Of a stretch of DNA of 64,000 bases, positions 12,208 through 23,800 are shown one piece after another (the first letter of the stretch is position 1; the number at the start of each line of letters is the position of its first letter). This DNA is from Mycoplasmataceae bacterium (lineage in GTDB: Bacteria; Bacillota_I; Bacilli_A; Mycoplasmatales; Mycoplasmoidaceae). A model generated the notes under the pieces. The model was not told the origin of the DNA and ran no database searches. It saw only the letters and a list, made by a program, of their open reading frames with translations. The stretch lies in contig JAHHTH010000001.1 of NCBI GenBank assembly GCA_020024755.1, forward strand, positions 186,001 through 250,000. The letters run 5' to 3'. A program made the translations under genes and the position numbers.

Positions 12208-12920
12208 TATAAATCTCCTTTAACATATATATCGTTATATTTTTCAATGATAGAGTTATCTTCTACATTTCCTGATCAAATGATTTTTCCTTTTTTTATA
12301 AAAGTTGCATGAGTTGCATAATTTTTTATTTCTTCAAGAATATGAGTAGAAATAAATATTGTAACTCCATAATTAGTCAATTCTTTTAACTTGGTTAAGA
12401 AGACTTGTCTAGTTGTAGGATCTAAATTTACTACTGGTTCATCTAGAATAACTATTTGAGATTTTTCGACAATACATTTAATTAAATAAATTTTTTTCTT
12501 TTGACCACTCGATAAATGGTTTAAATTTCTTTTACCTATTTCTTTTAAATCAAAATCATTCAACAATTGTTCAATTTCATTTTTTAGCTGAATTTTATCA
12601 TCTCTTATCAATTTAGCTGCATTATACAAATAATCAAATGCAGATATATTATTAGGAAAAATAGCTTTGTCAGGAATGTAACAAATTCCTAATCTAGATG
12701 ATGAATCAGTCTTAGTATCCTTGTTATTAATGTAAATATTCCCATCAAAATTGCATATTTGTCCTACAATACACTTCATAGTAGTGGACTTACCAGCACC
12801 ATTTTCACCAATAAATGTGTGAAATGATCCTGATTCAATATCAAAACTTATATTATCTAGTGATAATATTTCACTTCTTTTTCTTTTAACACTGACATTC
12901 CTCAATGATAAGACATCCAT
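12207..12920 (-). CDS. ABC transporter ATP-binding protein
   Basis: 237 aa, single nucleotide-binding domain. Walker A GENGAGKST (near residue 40), Q-loop region GQICNFDG, signature LSSGQKKK, Walker B IVILDEPVVNLD and the H-switch STHILEE are all intact, so it should hydrolyse ATP. Sequence style is that of CcmA/NatA-type ATPases that pair with ABC-2 permeases. First gene of the surface operon, with AAGGAT before the ATG. The stop overlaps the permease start by one base. In-frame TGA near the C-terminus is read as Trp. Substrate unknown. Confidence 0.95.
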
Positions 12921-12950
12921 ATTTAAAATCCTTAATAAAACAATTCGACT

Positions 12951-12981
12951 GTTATCATAAGATAACCCAATTTTTATTATA
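12951..12981 (-). promoter_or_regulatory. Likely promoter and hairpin in front of the ABC operon
   Basis: On the minus strand TATAAT lies at 12976-12981 with its start expected near 12969. A perfect 6-bp inverted repeat, GTTATC-ATAA-GATAAC (12951-12966), sits right at that start and could act as operator or as a 5' stabilising hairpin. The -35 is poor. Confidence 0.45.
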
Positions 12982-13043
12982 TAACAAATTGTTAAATATG
13001 ACTCATAAAACTAAGACAATATTTTAGCGTAAATTAGTGTAAC

Positions 13044-13061
13044 CTTATATTATAATATAAG
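13044..13061 (+). promoter_or_regulatory. Perfect 18-bp palindrome with back-to-back -10 boxes
   Basis: CTTATATTATAATATAAG equals its own reverse complement and gives TATAAT on both strands. It lies in the 208-base gap between the exonuclease gene and the ABC operon; the rest of the gap holds only the element at 12951-12981. It could be an alternative operon promoter or a dimeric repressor site. Confidence 0.4.
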
Positions 13062-13128
13062 ATGTTAGTTATTTCTATTTATTCTTAATCAAAAGCAATA
13101 AAAATTAACAACATAATAAATCTAGAAA

Positions 13129-14268
13129 TTAACTATCCTTATTGATTTTGCTAAAATCCTTTTTCACCGGATCATAGAAGCAATTAATCTTTTCAATTAT
13201 AGTTTTTATAATATCGTCAGTTATTTCATTAAATTTTAAAACGTATTTAATTGTTATTAATGAATCTGTAAACACAAGAGGAAGTCTCTTATTAAATTTG
13301 TTAATAAGAATATTGCTATATGCAGTTTTGAATTTATTTTTTGAAATGAATACATTCCCAATTCCATATTTATTTATAGTTCTAGCTCTACAGTCTTGAA
13401 TTAATTGATTGGCGATTGATTCATAATCACATGTAGTTCAATTTTGATAAAATCTATTAATCATTTTTCCTTCTTGATTAATGATTCTGATATCAAGATA
13501 ATAACTATAATGAATATTAATAACCTTTTCAGTTATTTCATCTCTTTCAATATGTTTTCTAATTTCAGATAAATCTAAAATGTATAAATAATCTGGTTCA
13601 ATACTGATTTCAAATTTATTAGGCTTTTTAATGTATTCCTTATAATGACCTGGTCTTAGAAATTCGTTCATTAGCTTTTCTCTGATTGAACCTAGCTTAC
13701 TATGATCACTTTTAAGAAAGGCTAAAAAGATATCAAATAACAATCTAGCATCTTCAAATGCTTCATGTTTATTGTATTGACTTTGGTCAATATCAAATGA
13801 ATAAGCTAAGGATGATAATGAAGGGCTGTGCTGCTTATCTATTTTCAATCCTTTTTTGATTTCCTCACATGCATCGAATAATTCTATTCTTTCTAAGCCT
13901 CATCTCTTAGCTACTGAATCTAATACTGTTTGGTCATAATTACCATACGTTACTACAATAGCATCTTTGCTAAATTCTTGAAATAATTGATAGACTTTCT
14001 TCTCTTTTAAAAATGAATGGTTATTATAGTAATTAACATGTTTATTTAATAAAGAAGCTACTTGTTTATTTAATGGTTTATATTGAAAAACTTTTTGATC
14101 AAATCTACTAATTTCTTTTCCATTTAATGATTTAATTCCAGAAAGTTCTAGTAGATAATGGTTGTTAGGTACATCAATATGTGTATTATTGACATCTTGA
14201 TTAGCTTCAAGATCAATAAAAATTAACTCTTTTTCTAATAATTCTTCAATTGTATATTTATTACTCAT
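13129..14268 (-). CDS. DnaQ-like (DEDDh) 3'-5' exonuclease family protein
   Basis: 379 aa. The N-terminal 190 residues carry exonuclease motifs: ExoI FIDLEAN (Asp/Glu pair), ExoII around VTYGNYDQ, and ExoIII HEAFEDARLLF with the conserved His and Asp. Such domains remove nucleotides from DNA or RNA 3' ends (proofreading epsilon, oligoribonuclease, RNase T types). The C-terminal 180 residues are unassigned. The acidic residues needed for two-metal catalysis appear present. The ATG is preceded by TATAAT (14277-14282) only eight bases away with no SD, suggesting a leaderless or very short leader. Exact substrate cannot be told from sequence. Confidence 0.75.
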
Positions 14269-14319
14269 TTATACAAATTATAACATTATTGTAACTTTTA
14301 TAATTGCTTACAACATCAT

Positions 14320-14853
14320 TTAATTTGAAGTACTATTTTCAATTTCTTCTTTAATTGATAAATAGTCCTTTTTACTTATTAGTTTTTGTTCTTTAAGTGA
14401 TTCTAGTTTAGCTAATTTATCTGCTTGATTTTCAAATTGATAAACAATCTTATCATCGGTATCTACATCTAATGCTTTATCTCTAAATAAAAGTCATTTA
14501 ATAGAACAAACATAATCTGGATTTGCTTGTGCTTCAAACATAGCAATAGAATAATTAAATCTAAATGGAAATATAAAAATTCAAGGTATAAAAAATATGC
14601 CAATTGTTCAATAATGCAAATGATGTTTAGATGATAATGCACTACTTAATGTATGAGATATTAATGAAGTTATTCCAGAAACTATTAATACTCTAAATAA
14701 AATACCACCGATAATAATGTATCTGTGCAATGTAAGAGATATATTGCTAAAACAAAGCAAATATATTGCTCCAGAATCAAAAGCTAATGAAACAATAAAA
14801 ATAATTAATAGAAATCAGAATTTTCTTATTTTAATAAAGTCACTATTATTCAT
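14320..14853 (-). CDS. Membrane protein with C-terminal SHOCT-like segment
   Basis: 177 aa, not obvious without reading TGA as Trp. Three or four hydrophobic stretches (FWFLLIIFIVSLAF, YIIIGGILFRVLIVSGI, WTIGIFFIPWIFIF) are followed by a soluble tail. The last 30 residues (KLAKLESLKEQKLISKKDY) match the SHOCT pattern of a Leu-rich helix, a turn and a second helix, often found at protein ends in oligomerising membrane proteins. Its ATG overlaps the end of the upstream 523-aa gene by eight bases. Third gene of a lipoprotein/unknown/membrane trio. Function unknown. Confidence 0.75.
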
Positions 14854-16417
14854 AACTTTCCTTTCCAGTAGCTGTACTTAATACTTTTAATATTCTTTCA
14901 ATGTATTGAGGATCAACTTGTTCTTGTTTTTTAATAATAAAACTAATGAATCCATTATCAATAATTATTTGAGGAGAGTGATACTTTTTCTTTAATTCAT
15001 CTGCAATTAAATCTAACTTAAATGTTGAAGCAGCATCTAGGTTGGAATAATGATAAAAATTACCATTATTATATTTCACTAAATTACTTACTTTACAATA
15101 AACTAATTGTCCAATGAGTCTTACAGCTGATTGCAATGATTTATTTGTGTTGAATGATACTTTATTTTTAGGCATCAATGTGTAAATATAAACATCTTGA
15201 AAAGTTGTTGGTTCCATTTGTAGTTTACAATAACATCTAATTCTATTTAGTGGTGCTTGATAATATTGAATATTGTTACTAGTACAATAAGAATTTGCAG
15301 GCATTCCCATAAACATATCATAATCATCAATAACTGTAAAAGGATTGATTGATAATAATTTATTTTCATTTATTAAATAATTACAAATATTATTAGCATT
15401 ATCTTGATCGCTTATTAATCTACCTTTAGCAATAAAATCTTCTATAAATTTCTTTTCATATTCAGAATCAATTATTGGTATGATAGTTGCAAATGCTAAT
15501 GATTTATATTTATCATGCAAGAATTCAATAATAGCTTTTTTAAGTAAGTCAAAATATTCTTTAGTATTTGTATCGTTAATATTTAAAAATCTATAATTAA
15601 TATCTTTAGCATTAAATGTTGATGTAAAGTATTCTTGTTTATATTCACTTCAAATAAAATTACCATTTTTAATTAGTGAATATTCAATACTAATTTGTTC
15701 ATTATTAACTTTAATGAATTGTTCTTGAAATCATGGAGTAAAGAACATCATGATTTCAACATCATTATTTCATTCTCAATTATATTTTGAAAGGAAATCT
15801 TTATTCTCAAAGATTTTACTTTTTCCTGTTTGTTTTCTAAAACCTTTAAATTTAAAATTCAAATTTGGTAAAACATTTGTAAATAAGATCGGTTCTCTTT
15901 TGTTAATAATCTTATATACACTTTTTTTATTAGCATAAGTCTTTACAATAAATTGTTTTGCATCATTAATAATTATATGATTTCTAAACACACCTCACGA
16001 AGATGTATAGTTGTTTTGAGTTAGATCACATGCTCAATCATATCTTGATAAAACAGGATATGTTTTTAAAAGCTCTTTTGTTATAGGGCCACCTTCAATA
16101 TATTTAAAATCATTTCTAATAATTTCTTCTACTAATTCTGGTGGATTTATTATTTCTATAACTTTAGTTCTTAACTTTAATGATTCTTCAATATCTTCTT
16201 TAGTTTTTGTATTACCATTTTTCTTAAAGTTAAATAATAGAAATCATTTCTTATCAAGTTTTATATTTCCAATAGCTTCTATCCTATCGATAATATCTTG
16301 AGGAACTTGGTTAATTCTATTTTGAATTTTTGTTTCAATTAACGGTAGGAAATGATTATCTCAAGTCGGTTTATCAAATACTAATTCATTACTTTGATAT
16401 TTATGATTTATTTTCAT
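14846..16417 (-). CDS. Hypothetical protein, 523 aa
   Basis: One frame with six or more TGA/Trp codons. No signal peptide or membrane helix is evident, so it is probably cytoplasmic. Trp/Tyr-rich blocks include WNNDVEIMMFFTPWFQEQ and DDYDMFMGMPANSY. I recognise no family. The ATG has AAGGAT upstream and starts 13 bases after the lipoprotein gene stop; it overlaps the downstream SHOCT-membrane gene. The tight spacing argues that the three products work together. Confidence 0.75.
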
Positions 16418-16430
16418 TTTGATATCCTTA

Positions 16431-18260
16431 TTACTTTGTGATTATAGTTGAAATTTTTGCAGGAATAATAACTGGTGTTCCTCTTTGATAACAACTAAAA
16501 CCAATTTCAATATTACAATCAATATTTATTTGTGCTTTGTTACTTGTTGGAGCTATTGAAATATTTAATGTTTCTGGTAATGTTATAACTAGACTGTCAA
16601 TTCCTACTGAATCATTTAGGTTTATTCCTTTTCAATTTATTAAACCGTTATCAATATTAATGAATGGTGTATTAGCTGTACCAGAGTTTTGATAACCAGC
16701 AATTTGATCTGCTTCTATAACATTATCGTATATAGAAATATTAGAATAATTCTTCTTAAAGTTTTGGATAAATGTTTCGTTATCACTATCTCAATTAAAA
16801 AGATTAATTTGATTATTCATAAAGATTGATGAGCTTGGTTTAGATATTGTTGTTTCAGTTCCAGAATTAATTGCATTAGTGATATCTGCATCTAATACAC
16901 TAGATATTCTTTTTTGTTGTGAACTACCTGGAATTAGGGAAATAATATTGTTAGTGTTACTTCCAATTAAAGTATTAATTTGTTTTAATCCAGTTATATT
17001 ATATTTTCTAGTAATCGTTCTATCATTTTCATCTTGGTCTGAAACTATTGTAAATGTAGCATTTAGTGTACCATTTGCATCATCACCTTCAAATGCATTA
17101 TCTTGAAATAATGGAATGAAATTAACTGTTTTATCTTTTGTATAATATGCATACTTATTTTTAACTTCATTTCAATTAAAGTAATTGCTAATAGTTGTTG
17201 AATCTGTCATACCATTTTGAATCTTATTAGTAGCATAACGATGTCTTGCTACATATCATGAAGGAGTATATGATTGTAACTCACTCAATTTATCATTAAG
17301 TAATTCAACTTGATCTATCATTACTTTCATTAAATCTCTTAATGTTGGAATATTAAAACTAACCGAATTGGTAGTAATTTGTTTAATAGATCTTGTATCT
17401 TTTTTAACTCATTTACCAGACTCATAAGTTGAGATTGGTACATTCAATGATATATTTGAAAATTTAATTTTATTATTTGTAAATGTTTCAAAACCTAATG
17501 CCATGCTTTTAACTTCAATAGATTTGCTATCAATTGCTTCTTTTCAAGTAATTAAATTGTTATTACCAAAATTAATTTTTGTATCATCTGTTAAAAATGT
17601 TTTTAGCTCTGATATTTCTTGTGTAAAACTAGAAACACTATCACCTGAAAGTGGTTGTTTAAAATTGAATCAGTTTTTATAGTTTAATTTAGCTTGTTGA
17701 ATATCAAAGTTTTGGTATGGGTTAATAAAACCTGTTACATCAACAATAGCGTTATTGATATTAATTACACTTGCATCATCTGCACTAACTGCATTTGGAT
17801 AACTAGGAGCAACTGGTGCATTATAAGTACCATTAATTGCTAAAATTAATTTACCAAATACTGTTCCACTATTATCTTTTCCACAATCTGTACAATCAGT
17901 TGATCCATTTTGAATCGATACATTAACATTTTCATATCCTGGATACTTATGCAAATTATTATTTAAGTAATCATTATTTAAATTAGTTAGGTTAGTATTT
18001 TTTGCACTAATCCCTAAACGTTCAACCACTGAACAATATCCAGTAGTATGTAATAAACCATGAGTACCTGCTTGACTATTAAAAGTATGATATTTGATAT
18101 CAGTATTTTCAGGGCCAATTGGATCTGGTCTTGTAACTGTATTAGAATTTAATGTATTTACACCACAGGATACAACAGCAATAGGAATACCTACTGATAA
18201 ACATATCAGTGATAATAAACCTATAAAAAAACTCATTTTATTTTTTTTATCTTGTGCCAT
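16431..18260 (-). CDS. Large lipoprotein, 609 aa
   Basis: Signal peptide MAQDKKNKMSFFIGLLSL with lipobox AVVSC (Cys32), so lipid-anchored on the outer face. Beyond it lie an early Cys cluster (STDCTDCGKD near residue 130) and long Asn/Thr/Ile-rich beta-type sequence; no catalytic motif is seen. The ATG at 18260 is preceded eight bases upstream by TATAAT (18269-18274) and has no SD, so the mRNA is probably leaderless; a TTG directly before the ATG is an alternative start. First gene of the trio with the 523-aa and SHOCT-membrane genes. Confidence 0.85.
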
Positions 18261-18281
18261 CAACTATGATTATAAAATTAT

Positions 18282-18938
18282 TTAAATAAATTTAAATATA
18301 ATCTTGTTTATATTCTTTCCTTCACTATGAAATCTAGTTTCATATTCAGTAGGTATATTGTTTACATTTAAAGAATTATTTAAATCTGCATATAAATCAG
18401 TTGTATTGTAAATTAATTGGTATTTATCTTTATTTTCTTCTAACACTTCCATTGTGTATGCATATAATCCGTCGTTATCAGTTTTTAATTCAATAACAGC
18501 ATCAGGTTTTAATATAACTCTATATAGTTCTAAAAATCTAGGGTTGGTTAAACGATTTTTAGTGTGACGTTTTTTTGGTCATGGATCAGAAAAATTTAAA
18601 AATATTTTATCAATTGATTGTGGATTAAAAATTTCTGTAATAACTAAAGCATTAGCATTAAGTATTTTCAAATTATCTAGCGGTTCATTTGTAGCCAATA
18701 TTTTTTTAATCGCTTTTGAACATATTACACGATTCAATTCTAAACCAATATAGTTTATATCTGGATAAGTCAATGCATTATTGATTATAAATTGTCCTTT
18801 ACCCATTCCTATTTCTAAATAATTTGGTTTACTATCTAAATATCCTTTATCAGATTTAATTGATAAAGGATCATGAACATATCATTTTTGATTAGCTAAT
18901 AAAATGTTTATTGCATTTGTATCATTTCTTAGTCTCAT
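18282..18938 (-). CDS. trmB: tRNA (guanine-N7-)-methyltransferase
   Basis: 218 aa, the usual length. It uses S-adenosylmethionine to methylate G46 in the tRNA variable loop. The SAM-binding motif I is EIGMGKGQF, the acidic motif follows at IGLELN, and the family signature DPWPKKRHTKNRL is complete. C-terminal motif PTEYETRF also fits TrmB. The start is the conserved MRLRN; a -10 TATAAT is at 18956-18961. An inverted repeat lies just upstream. Confidence 0.93.
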
Positions 18939-18939
18939 A

Positions 18940-18980
18940 AAATACCCACTACACTATTATATTATTTGCAGTAGGTATTT
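18940..18980 (-). promoter_or_regulatory. Inverted repeat around the trmB promoter
   Basis: Arms at 18940-18952 and 18968-18980 form a 13-bp stem on the minus strand with two G-U pairs; the TATAAT box of trmB (18956-18961) lies in the loop. It may terminate the upstream 110-aa gene (tail TATTTTAT) and also limit trmB initiation. Confidence 0.45.
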
Positions 18981-18997
18981 ATAAAATATTTCTATCC

Positions 18998-19330
18998 TTA
19001 ATTAGTTGCAACAGGATATTTAAATGGTCATTTATAGTTTACATTACGTCTAATTGTTTGACCTGAAATTGGGTAAATATTTTCTTTTTCAAACGATGAA
19101 TGATTATCTTGCATCATTTTATCTAATTGAGTACATTGAGGATTAGTGTCAGGTTTTGATGATACTTCTCTATTAATTTCGCCAAGGTTATCTTTTGATT
19201 TAGCTCATGCTTTTAATTCAGCAACAGGATCATTATCATATGCATGATAATTTTTATATTTCTTATTAAGTTCTGCTAATTCTTGTTCAGAATACTTCTT
19301 TTTAAATGAAAATAATTTTATTTTAGACAT
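18998..19330 (-). CDS. Small hypothetical protein, 110 aa
   Basis: Basic, soluble, no signal or membrane segment. Starts MSKIKLFSFKKKYSEQEL and ends WPFKYPVATN; TGA encodes Trp. AAAGAG before the ATG is an acceptable SD. I do not recognise the family. It precedes trmB on the same strand and is divergent from the AAA ATPase gene. Confidence 0.65.
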
Positions 19331-19471
19331 AATAAATCTCTTTTCTTTGTATTTATGGTTATTATACTAGAAATAATCCAATTTGAATTTTAGATTCTAA
19401 ATTAGTTGTATTTTAGATTCTTAATTAGCTAAAAGGTATTGTCTCATTTTTTGGAGAAAGTTGTAAAGTTT

Positions 19472-19534
19472 ACTTTTTTTAATGGTTTATTTTTACTTTT
19501 TTTAATGGTTTTATTTTACTTTTTTTAATGGTTT
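19472..19534 (+). repeat. Three direct repeats of 23-bp period upstream of the ATPase gene
   Basis: The unit ACTTTTTTTAATGGTTT occurs at 19472, 19495 and 19518, each with exactly seven T. The spacers are T-rich. The last copy covers the expected -35 region of the downstream promoter (-10 at 19549-19554). Equal spacing suggests a protein-binding array. Confidence 0.75.
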
Positions 19535-19548
19535 TTTAGGTTTAAATA

Positions 19549-19561
19549 TATAATATTTATA
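19549..19561 (+). promoter_or_regulatory. -10 box of a leaderless gene
   Basis: TATAAT (19549-19554) is six bases from the ATG at 19561, so transcription should start at or next to the start codon. Confidence 0.6.
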
Positions 19562-20823
19562 TGATCATTAAGAGAATAGCTCAAAAAACATTGGAATATT
19601 ATATCGATAATTGTGGTGCAGTTTTAGTAACTGGACCTAAATATTGTGGTAAGACTTTTTTATCTAAAAGTGTTTCTAAATCACAATATTTTATTAAATA
19701 TAAAGATACTAGCAAATATGGTTCTTATAATATGAACGATATTCTAACTGGAGATTATCCTAGATTAATTGATGAATGACAAGAGTTTCCGGAAGTTTGA
19801 GATGAAATTAGACATATTATTGATATGATGCCGCCAGGTGAAAAGAATGGTTTGTATATTTTAACTGGATCTACCAAACCATTTGATGATGGTATAAGAC
19901 TTCACAGTGGTGCTGGAAGAATTTATACAATGAATCTAGCAACATTAACATTTGCAGAAATATTAAATTTGAATGAAACTAATTCTTTATCTTTACATGA
20001 GTTAGCAAATAATAATGCATCATATAAGTTTATGAGAACTAATATTACACCTCACGATATAAATAACTTTATGTTAATGGGTGGATGGCCAGAATTACAC
20101 GCCAGTGAAAAAGGTGATTATAAACTACTTTTAAATAAATACATTGATACTCTAGTTGGAAGAGGTATAATGTCATATAACTTCAATCTAAGTAAAGATA
20201 CCTTACTAAAGATATTAAAGTTAATTGCAAGAGTTAACGGAACTCAAATAAATAAAAGTTCTATTCTTAGAGAAATGGATAATGAAGTATCAATTGAAAC
20301 CATTGATAAATATTTAAATCTTTTACATGATTTAGATATTATTTTTGATGTATTCCCTTGAAAAAATATTAACCTTAGATCAAGATATAAAATTAGAACA
20401 AAACCTAAAACATATTTTTGCGATACATCATTAGTTTGCAGATTGTTAGATATTAATTCTCAAAATGATTTTTTTAACGATTTAAATACTACTGGTATTA
20501 TTTTTGAAACACAAGTAATGAAAGATTTAACTGTCTACGCACAAGATCTTGGTGCAAAGATTTATTTCTTTAGAGATGAACAAGATCATGAAGTTGACGC
20601 AATATTTGAGTTTGATGATGGTTCTTGATGAATCATTGAAATCAAATTAGCTGATAAAGAGTTAAAATCAGCTGTTGATAAATTAAATAACATTGATAGA
20701 TATATAACTCTAGATGGAAAGCATACAAAGCCTAGCTTGAAACTTATTATAACTGGCGGTAATTCTACTAACAAAATGGATGGAGATTTATTCATCATCC
20801 CTCATGCATTAATTAGACCGTAA
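19561..20823 (+). CDS. AAA ATPase with DUF4143-type C-terminus
   Basis: 420 aa. Walker A GPKYCGKT near residue 26 and the Walker B segment YPRLIDEWQEF are typical of the AAA_14 family. The C-terminal domain (FETQVMKDL, FRDEQDHEVDAI, IIEIKLADKEL) carries the D-ExK pattern of the DUF4143 / PD-(D/E)XK-like domain. Such proteins are common in bacteria and archaea, often mobile or multicopy, with no settled role. Three in-frame TGA are Trp. The stop is nine bases from that of the converging surface protease gene. It is probably leaderless and lies behind a 23-bp repeat array. Confidence 0.9.
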
Positions 20824-20831
20824 TTAGTTAA

Positions 20832-23800
20832 TTAGAATGTAAATACAATATCATCTATGCCATCGCCATTTTTATTTCTAGATTCTTTAACAGTAAGAAC
20901 AATTCATAAAACAATTAATCCTAGAGCAACTACACCAGATATAATAGCTACTATACTTAATCATCCTCAATCAGTTGTTTGCTTATTCTTTTGTTCATCC
21001 TTAGAGTAATAGAATTGTTTAACTAATGAATCAGAATAATAATTACTATTAATTCTTGATGAGCTAGTTCTATCCATTCCAGCACTAACTACTTTGGCAT
21101 AATAGATACCACTACTAATTAATTGCACTTTATTTTTACAAGCAAAATCTGAATAGAAATATATATTGTATGAAGTGTTGTATTTAGTTTGTACAATTGG
21201 TTTGTTACCTTCAAATTCAAATTTAGTGATTGTATTTTCTCCAGGTAGAATTTGATAAGATCCAGTAACAGAACCGCTATAGTTATTTATTCCAATAATA
21301 GTATATTGTTGAAGACATGCAGATGTAGCATCACCATTAAATTTAATTGTATAGTCTTTCCCTTGTTGTAAAGTAACACCATTACTTTGTACTACAATAT
21401 TAGGTTTTACAGTATTTCCAGTATATTCTACACGTGTAAATGAACTAACTATCGAAGTGTTTGCTAGTGTTAATTCTTGTTTAGGAGGAATAAATGCTTC
21501 TATTTGATATTCTTTAACAACTGATTGTGATTCATAATTTTGACTAGTTTCACTAGTTGCCTTAACAAAATATGTACCACTACTATTAGGTTTAGAAATT
21601 GGATATTTACATTCTCTATCTCTAAAGTATGAATAAGTTATATTACCATTAATAGCTTTTGCTGATGGTTCACCATTCAATACAGTAAAATCAGAAATTG
21701 TATTAGGTGCTTTATTTATTGTGAATAATGTTTCTTTAACTCCAATAAATCTATTCATTCCAGTAATAATTACTTTAGCATAACTTGATGCATTAACATT
21801 ATCTTCATACTTAATTGTGTAATCTGTATTAACTACTAATGTTTCACTTAAATAAGTTACTGTAATTGATGGCTCTTGAGCTAATCCATTATAAACTAAT
21901 TTAGTTGTAGATACACTAACAGTAACTTGATTAATATCAATCTTTGCAGGTGTAGGATCTGGAGTTGGTGCTGAACTATCAGTAATAGTAATAGTTAATT
22001 TATCAGTCGATGTTACTGATTCATAATTTTCATTTCCAATTGAAACTGCTTTAATTCAATATTGTCCCTTGCTAGTTGGTACTCCACTAACAAGATCAGT
22101 ACATTGTTCATTGCTATAATAATTGAATGATACAGTACCAACTATAGCATTTGCTACTGGTGTATTACCGATTAATTTAAATCCTGATATTTCATTCTTT
22201 GCTTTGTTAATTGTAAAAGGTATTGTAGTAGTTCCAGTATATGCACCAATTCCTTTAACAATTACTTGTGCAGAATTTACTCCAGCATTTATGTTGTTAT
22301 TATATTCAACAATATAATCAACATTAGGTTGTAATGTGTTGCCACCACTAATTACATTAACTGTAGGTGTTATTTCATTACCAGTATAAACTAAATTAGT
22401 TTCATTGATAGATACAGTTGCTCCACTTAAATCTTTTAATTTTGCATTGATAGTAAACGATTTAATTTCTGATTGCTGAGATAAGTAATTTTGCGTAGTT
22501 GGTGATATTGCTCTTACATATGTTGTACCTTCAGTTTTAGGTGTATCAATTTTATGAGCACCATCTGCATCACTATAATATTCAAATGATACAACACCAT
22601 CTAATACTTCTGCTTGAGGGACATTATTTACTATTTCAAAATTAGAAATGGTATTAGGTGCTCTATTAATAGTAAATGTTTTGTTGATTTGTCCTTTATA
22701 TCTCTTAATTCCTCTAATCACTAATGAAGCATTAGAAGATGCATCTACGTTGTTTGCATATTCAACTGTATAATCAACATCTCTTCTTAAAACTGTACCA
22801 GCTAAAGTTACTGTTACATTTGGTGTAATAGTACTTCCAGTATAAGTAGTATTTGCTGTATCAATAACAACTTCTGCACTAGAAAGATCTGTTTGTTCTA
22901 TTGTTACATTATAAGATAGCACTTTAGATGTAGTAGATGTATAGTTATCTGTAGCTTTTGATTTAGCTCTTATGTAATATAATCCTGGTTCATCTGGTTC
23001 AACACCTGCTGGTATAGTACATTCTTCGTCATAGAAATATTCAACAGTTGGAGTATCTCATGTTGAAGTAGCAATAATTTTATTTCCTTCTACTTTGAAT
23101 TCAGTTATTTCATTTACACCTTTTACAATTGTAAAACGTGCCTTCTTTTGATTTTTATAAGGTGCAATACCTGTAATTGTTACTATTGCTCCACCATCAG
23201 TGGCATTAGTATTATTACTATATTCAATGTTATAATCTGTTCCTTGTGTTAACACAACACCTTCAGAGTTTGTTACTGTGACAGTTGGTCTATGTTCTTT
23301 TCCATTATAAGTATATCTATTTGCACTTAATTCTACACTAGCACCAGCAAGATCATGCACATCACCAGTTATTATAAAATCAATAGGACCTTGATGAGTT
23401 CTTGTTAGGTTAGCTGTATCATCTGTATAAGCCATCACATAATAGTGTCCTGGATGTTTTGGTTTAAATGGATACATATTAGTACATTCTTTATCTGAGA
23501 AGTATGCAAAATGAACTACACCTTCTTTTGCTTTAGCATATGGTTCATCACCATTAATTATAAAATCAGTTATTTCATTAACACCTTTTTTAATAGTGAA
23601 ATTTTGTGTTTTTGTACCAGTATAGTTACCTTTACCAGTAATTGTAATTTGTGCAGCATTACCTGCATTTGTATTATTAGAGTAACTATAATTATAATCA
23701 GTTGCAGGATTTAATTTTTCTCCATTATAAGTTACATCAAAAGTTGGTTGTTTTTCAGTACCATCATATACAATATTAGGTTGAGTAATTGTGATTACTG

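Noticed and set aside
13062..13088. Leaderless 8-codon frame after the palindrome
   Set aside because: Too short, with no conservation evidence; the TATAAT there is explained by the palindrome.
19472..19534. CRISPR array
   Set aside because: Repeats are too short, spacers are nearly identical T-rich sequence and no cas gene is nearby.
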